Assembly: GCF_900142075.1 (NCBI RefSeq)
Contig: NZ_FQZO01000006.1
Span: 124,001 to 188,000, forward strand
From: Clostridium amylolyticum
GTDB lineage: Bacteria > Bacillota > Clostridia > Clostridiales > Clostridiaceae
Direction: 5' to 3'
DNA length: 64,000 nucleotides
The notes beneath the pieces were generated by a model that saw only the letters and a program-made list of their open reading frames with translations, ran no database searches and was not told the origin of the DNA. Both the position numbers and the translations under genes were made by a program. Shown here one piece after another: positions 62,176 to 64,000 of the stretch (the stretch's first letter is position 1; each line of letters starts with the position of its first letter).

Positions 62176-62386
62176 TTAATTGAGAATTTAGAATCGAGAA
62201 TTTAAAATTAAGCAGGAAACTCCTAGCGGAGTTTCTAGGAATTTATAAGAAATGCCCAAAGGCTGAAGCCTTTGGGCATTTCTCTTTTTATAAATTATAA
62301 GTTTTTCTGATGCTTTTTCGGAAAAACTGTCCTTCATTTTAAATTTTAAATTCTAAATTTTTAATTTGAATTCTATTAGCGTTCAA
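62176..62386. repeat. Stop-codon-linked palindromic repeat, copy 3 (long), with terminator
   Basis: It starts directly after the nrdJ stop with TTAATTGAGAATTTAGAATC. The parts follow in the same order as copy 2: the hairpin GAAACTCCTAGCGGAGTTTC, the terminator AATGCCCAAAGGC/GCCTTTGGGCATT (62249-62290), AGTTTTTCTGATGCTTTTTC with its partner GGAAAAACT (62300-62328), then TCCTTCATTTTAAATTTTAA and further ATTCTAAATT units. The 250-base gap holds no gene. Confidence 0.75.
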
Positions 62387-62425
62387 ATTAAATAACCTAA
62401 ACTAATATAAGAGTTTAATCATATA

Positions 62426-63466
62426 ATGTTATTAATAGCAATTTTAATGAGGTTAAGAGTGGGTAAGCAAAAAACAAAAAATAGAGAAGGAATTAAAATA
62501 GAAAATCTAAAACACTTCTATGGTATACCCCATTGTCACACTAATTACTCTACGGGGAAAAGCTCTCCCTTAGAAGCACTGGAATATGCAAAGAATAAAG
62601 GCTTGGATTTTATTATAATCACGGATCATAATGATTATCTTGAAGATAAGGTTTATTATAAATCTAATGTATTAACCAAATGGGAAACCTTAAGAAAGTA
62701 TATAAACTATTATAACAAAAAAAATAAAAACTTCTTAGCCCTGCAAGGCTTTGAAGTTCACACTAATAATCATGGACATATAAATATAATAAATTCTAAT
62801 TTCTATTTTAAAGGTACCTTAAAAAAAATGCAAAATCTTTTGTTTTGGTTTGTTGCCAATAACGAAAGTTTAGGCGGCTTTAATCACCCAGATAAAAGCA
62901 TAATAAATACTCAGTATTCAGAAGATGTAAATAACTATATAAAGTATGTTGAAGTAGGCAATGGGATGTTTCCTCAAAAATACAAAAGATATGATAAACT
63001 TTATTTTGAATTATTAGATAAAGGCTGGAAATTAGGTGCGATAAATAGCCAAGACAATCATAAATTAAATTATGGAGATAGTGAAAATCTTACTGTGGTG
63101 CTTTGTGATGAATTAAATAAGAAAAGTATCCTTGAGGCTTTTAAGCTTTTAAGGGTCTATTCTACGGAATCAAAAAGCTTAAAACTTACTTTTAGCATAA
63201 ATAATCATATTATGGGAAGTTCTATTCCCTATGATGAAAAGACGGAACTAAATTTTACCATAATAGCTGAAGATAAAATAAATAAAATCGATAAAATTGA
63301 AATTATAACTAATGGTAACACTATAATAAAATCCTTAAAGGATATGCATCAAGAGAGAATAAGATATATTTTCAAATTTCCTATTAATAAATCAGAGAAA
63401 TATTATGTAGTTAAAGTTTATATGAAGGATAAAATTGCATTGACTTCCCCTATTTTTATAGATTAA
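62426..63466 (+). CDS. PHP-domain metal-dependent phosphoesterase-like protein
   Basis: About 346 residues, or 335 if a GTG at 62459 is used. That GTG has GAGG six bases upstream and is the better-supported start; the ATG at 62426 has no clear ribosome site. PHP motifs are GIPHCHTNYSTGKSSP (motif I), FIIITDHNDYLE (II), ALQGFEVHTNNHGHINII (III) and GGFNHPDKS (IV). The C-terminal third is a beta-rich domain. PHP enzymes hydrolyse phosphoesters or nucleic-acid ends. The substrate is unknown. Confidence 0.8.
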   Translation: MLLIAILMRLRVGKQKTKNREGIKIENLKHFYGIPHCHTNYSTGKSSPLEALEYAKNKGLDFIIITDHNDYLEDKVYYKSNVLTKWETLRKYINYYNKKNKNFLALQGFEVHTNNHGHINIINSNFYFKGTLKKMQNLLFWFVANNESLGGFNHPDKSIINTQYSEDVNNYIKYVEVGNGMFPQKYKRYDKLYFELLDKGWKLGAINSQDNHKLNYGDSENLTVVLCDELNKKSILEAFKLLRVYSTESKSLKLTFSINNHIMGSSIPYDEKTELNFTIIAEDKINKIDKIEIITNGNTIIKSLKDMHQERIRYIFKFPINKSEKYYVVKVYMKDKIALTSPIFID

Positions 63467-63468
63467 AA

Positions 63469-63488
63469 CCCCCTATATAGGGGGCTTT
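63469..63488. terminator. Terminator between the PHP gene and the last gene
   Basis: CCCCC-TATATA-GGGGG with CTTTTG on the plus side and TTTTAATC on the minus side lies between convergent genes. Confidence 0.7.
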
Positions 63489-63490
63489 TG

Positions 63491-63808
63491 CTATTTATCT
63501 TTGTTTTTAACTCTATTAGGCTTAGCCTTTGGTTTTATCTTTATTTGCTTGTCTTTAATTTTTTGAATTTTAGTAAGGTCTACAAACCACAAAAATAAAA
63601 GAACAAAGAACCCTGACTGTATGGATACCCATAAAAGTCCTTGTAATTTTAATAATGAGGGTACTAAAAATACGATAATAGCAAGAGTAAATATTATCCA
63701 TCTATTAACTTTTAATTTATGTAATACATACACTCTTAAAATAGTATAAAGAATGAATAAAACCACTGAGAACACTATAGTATAAATAACCCACTGCGCT
63801 GTACTCAA
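63491..63808 (-). CDS. Small membrane protein of unknown function
   Basis: The 105-residue protein has three hydrophobic helices at about 5-27, 36-55 and 59-77, and a strongly basic C-terminal tail (KIKDKQIKIKPKAKPNR) that should face the cytoplasm. I do not recognise the family. The start is TTG at 63808 with AAAGGAAG before it; no ATG is available nearby. It has its own promoter, about 40 bases upstream. Confidence 0.65.
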   Translation of the reverse strand: MSTAQWVIYTIVFSVVLFILYTILRVYVLHKLKVNRWIIFTLAIIVFLVPSLLKLQGLLWVSIQSGFFVLLFLWFVDLTKIQKIKDKQIKIKPKAKPNRVKNKDK

Positions 63809-63845
63809 TATTATCTTCCTTTCTTAATAAATTTTATCTATATTA

Positions 63846-63874
63846 ATATTATTTTAATACACACTATTTTTCAA
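63846..63874 (-). promoter_or_regulatory. Predicted promoter of the last gene
   Basis: On the minus strand TTGAAA (63869-63874) and TAATAT (63846-63851) are 17 bases apart. The rest of 63875-64000 is AT-rich, with no feature I can support. Confidence 0.6.
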
Positions 63875-64000
63875 GACAAAGAACTATATAATTAATATTC
63901 AAACAATAATTAATTACTGAAGCTTTATAATCCATTATTGAAAAAAAACAAATAAATTAAAAAAATATTATTATTTTGCTAGTAAATCATCATTATTTTT

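Overview
The window looks like chromosomal DNA from a low-GC, anaerobic, spore-forming Firmicute of the Clostridium type. The evidence is the AT-rich base use, strong GGAGG ribosome binding sites, T-box leaders on pheS and valS, spore genes (alpha/beta SASP, PdaB-like deacetylase, YtxC, a probable coat protein), a six-gene Rnf complex, a B12-dependent ribonucleotide reductase, and 2-oxoacid/acyl-phosphate fermentation genes. Almost everything is core chromosome. I see no insertion sequence, prophage or CRISPR array.

Layout. Positions 1-15.5 kb are mostly minus-strand housekeeping: a partial iorA behind ptb; pheS-pheT-zapA-U32 protein-mutS2; ktrB-ktrA-trmH; and infC-rpmI-rplT behind an L20-type leader. 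From 15.6 to 21 kb come ytxC, a DUF6873-like gene, a His/Met/Tyr-rich protein with a sigma-K-like promoter, a gene remnant, a five-tRNA operon (Val-Asp-Phe-Gly-Cys), hslO, a methyltransferase and a SASP. From 21 to 31.6 kb are lysine/diaminopimelate genes (asd-dapA-dapB, then divergent patA and dapH) around an oppBCDFA peptide transporter with a CodY-like site at its promoter. From 31.7 to 38.3 kb are a double-OB-fold SSB, a PdaB-like deacetylase, DUF4364, a beta-propeller protein, a stand-alone TSCPD protein and valS. From 38.3 to 49.2 kb are a 1425-residue CoA-dehydratase activase fusion, a TPR protein, an M16 peptidase-recX-transglutaminase operon, a two-component system and a YmfI-like reductase. 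From 49.3 to 54.6 kb is rnfCDGEAB, followed on the same strand by an upstream 28-residue membrane peptide gene. From 55 to 64 kb are nadE, yaaR, an MBL hydrolase, a gamma-carbonic anhydrase, nrdJ, a PHP-domain gene and a small membrane protein.

How the genes work together. Peptides imported by Opp feed amino-acid fermentation (IorA, Ptb, possibly the activase). Reduced ferredoxin from these reactions would be used by Rnf to make an ion gradient. The dap genes supply cell wall and spore precursors.

The most unusual points are: (1) an Rnf complex whose RnfC lacks the usual Gly-rich nucleotide/FMN loop and whose RnfG carries two FMN-binding domains; (2) the His/Met/Tyr-rich protein behind a sigma-K-like promoter; (3) a family of palindromic repeats that begin at or within a few bases of stop codons; (4) a pair of NrdR-like boxes before nrdJ with a perfect palindrome filling the gap between them; (5) a probable AUU start codon in infC; and (6) a 28-residue membrane peptide gene next to rnf.
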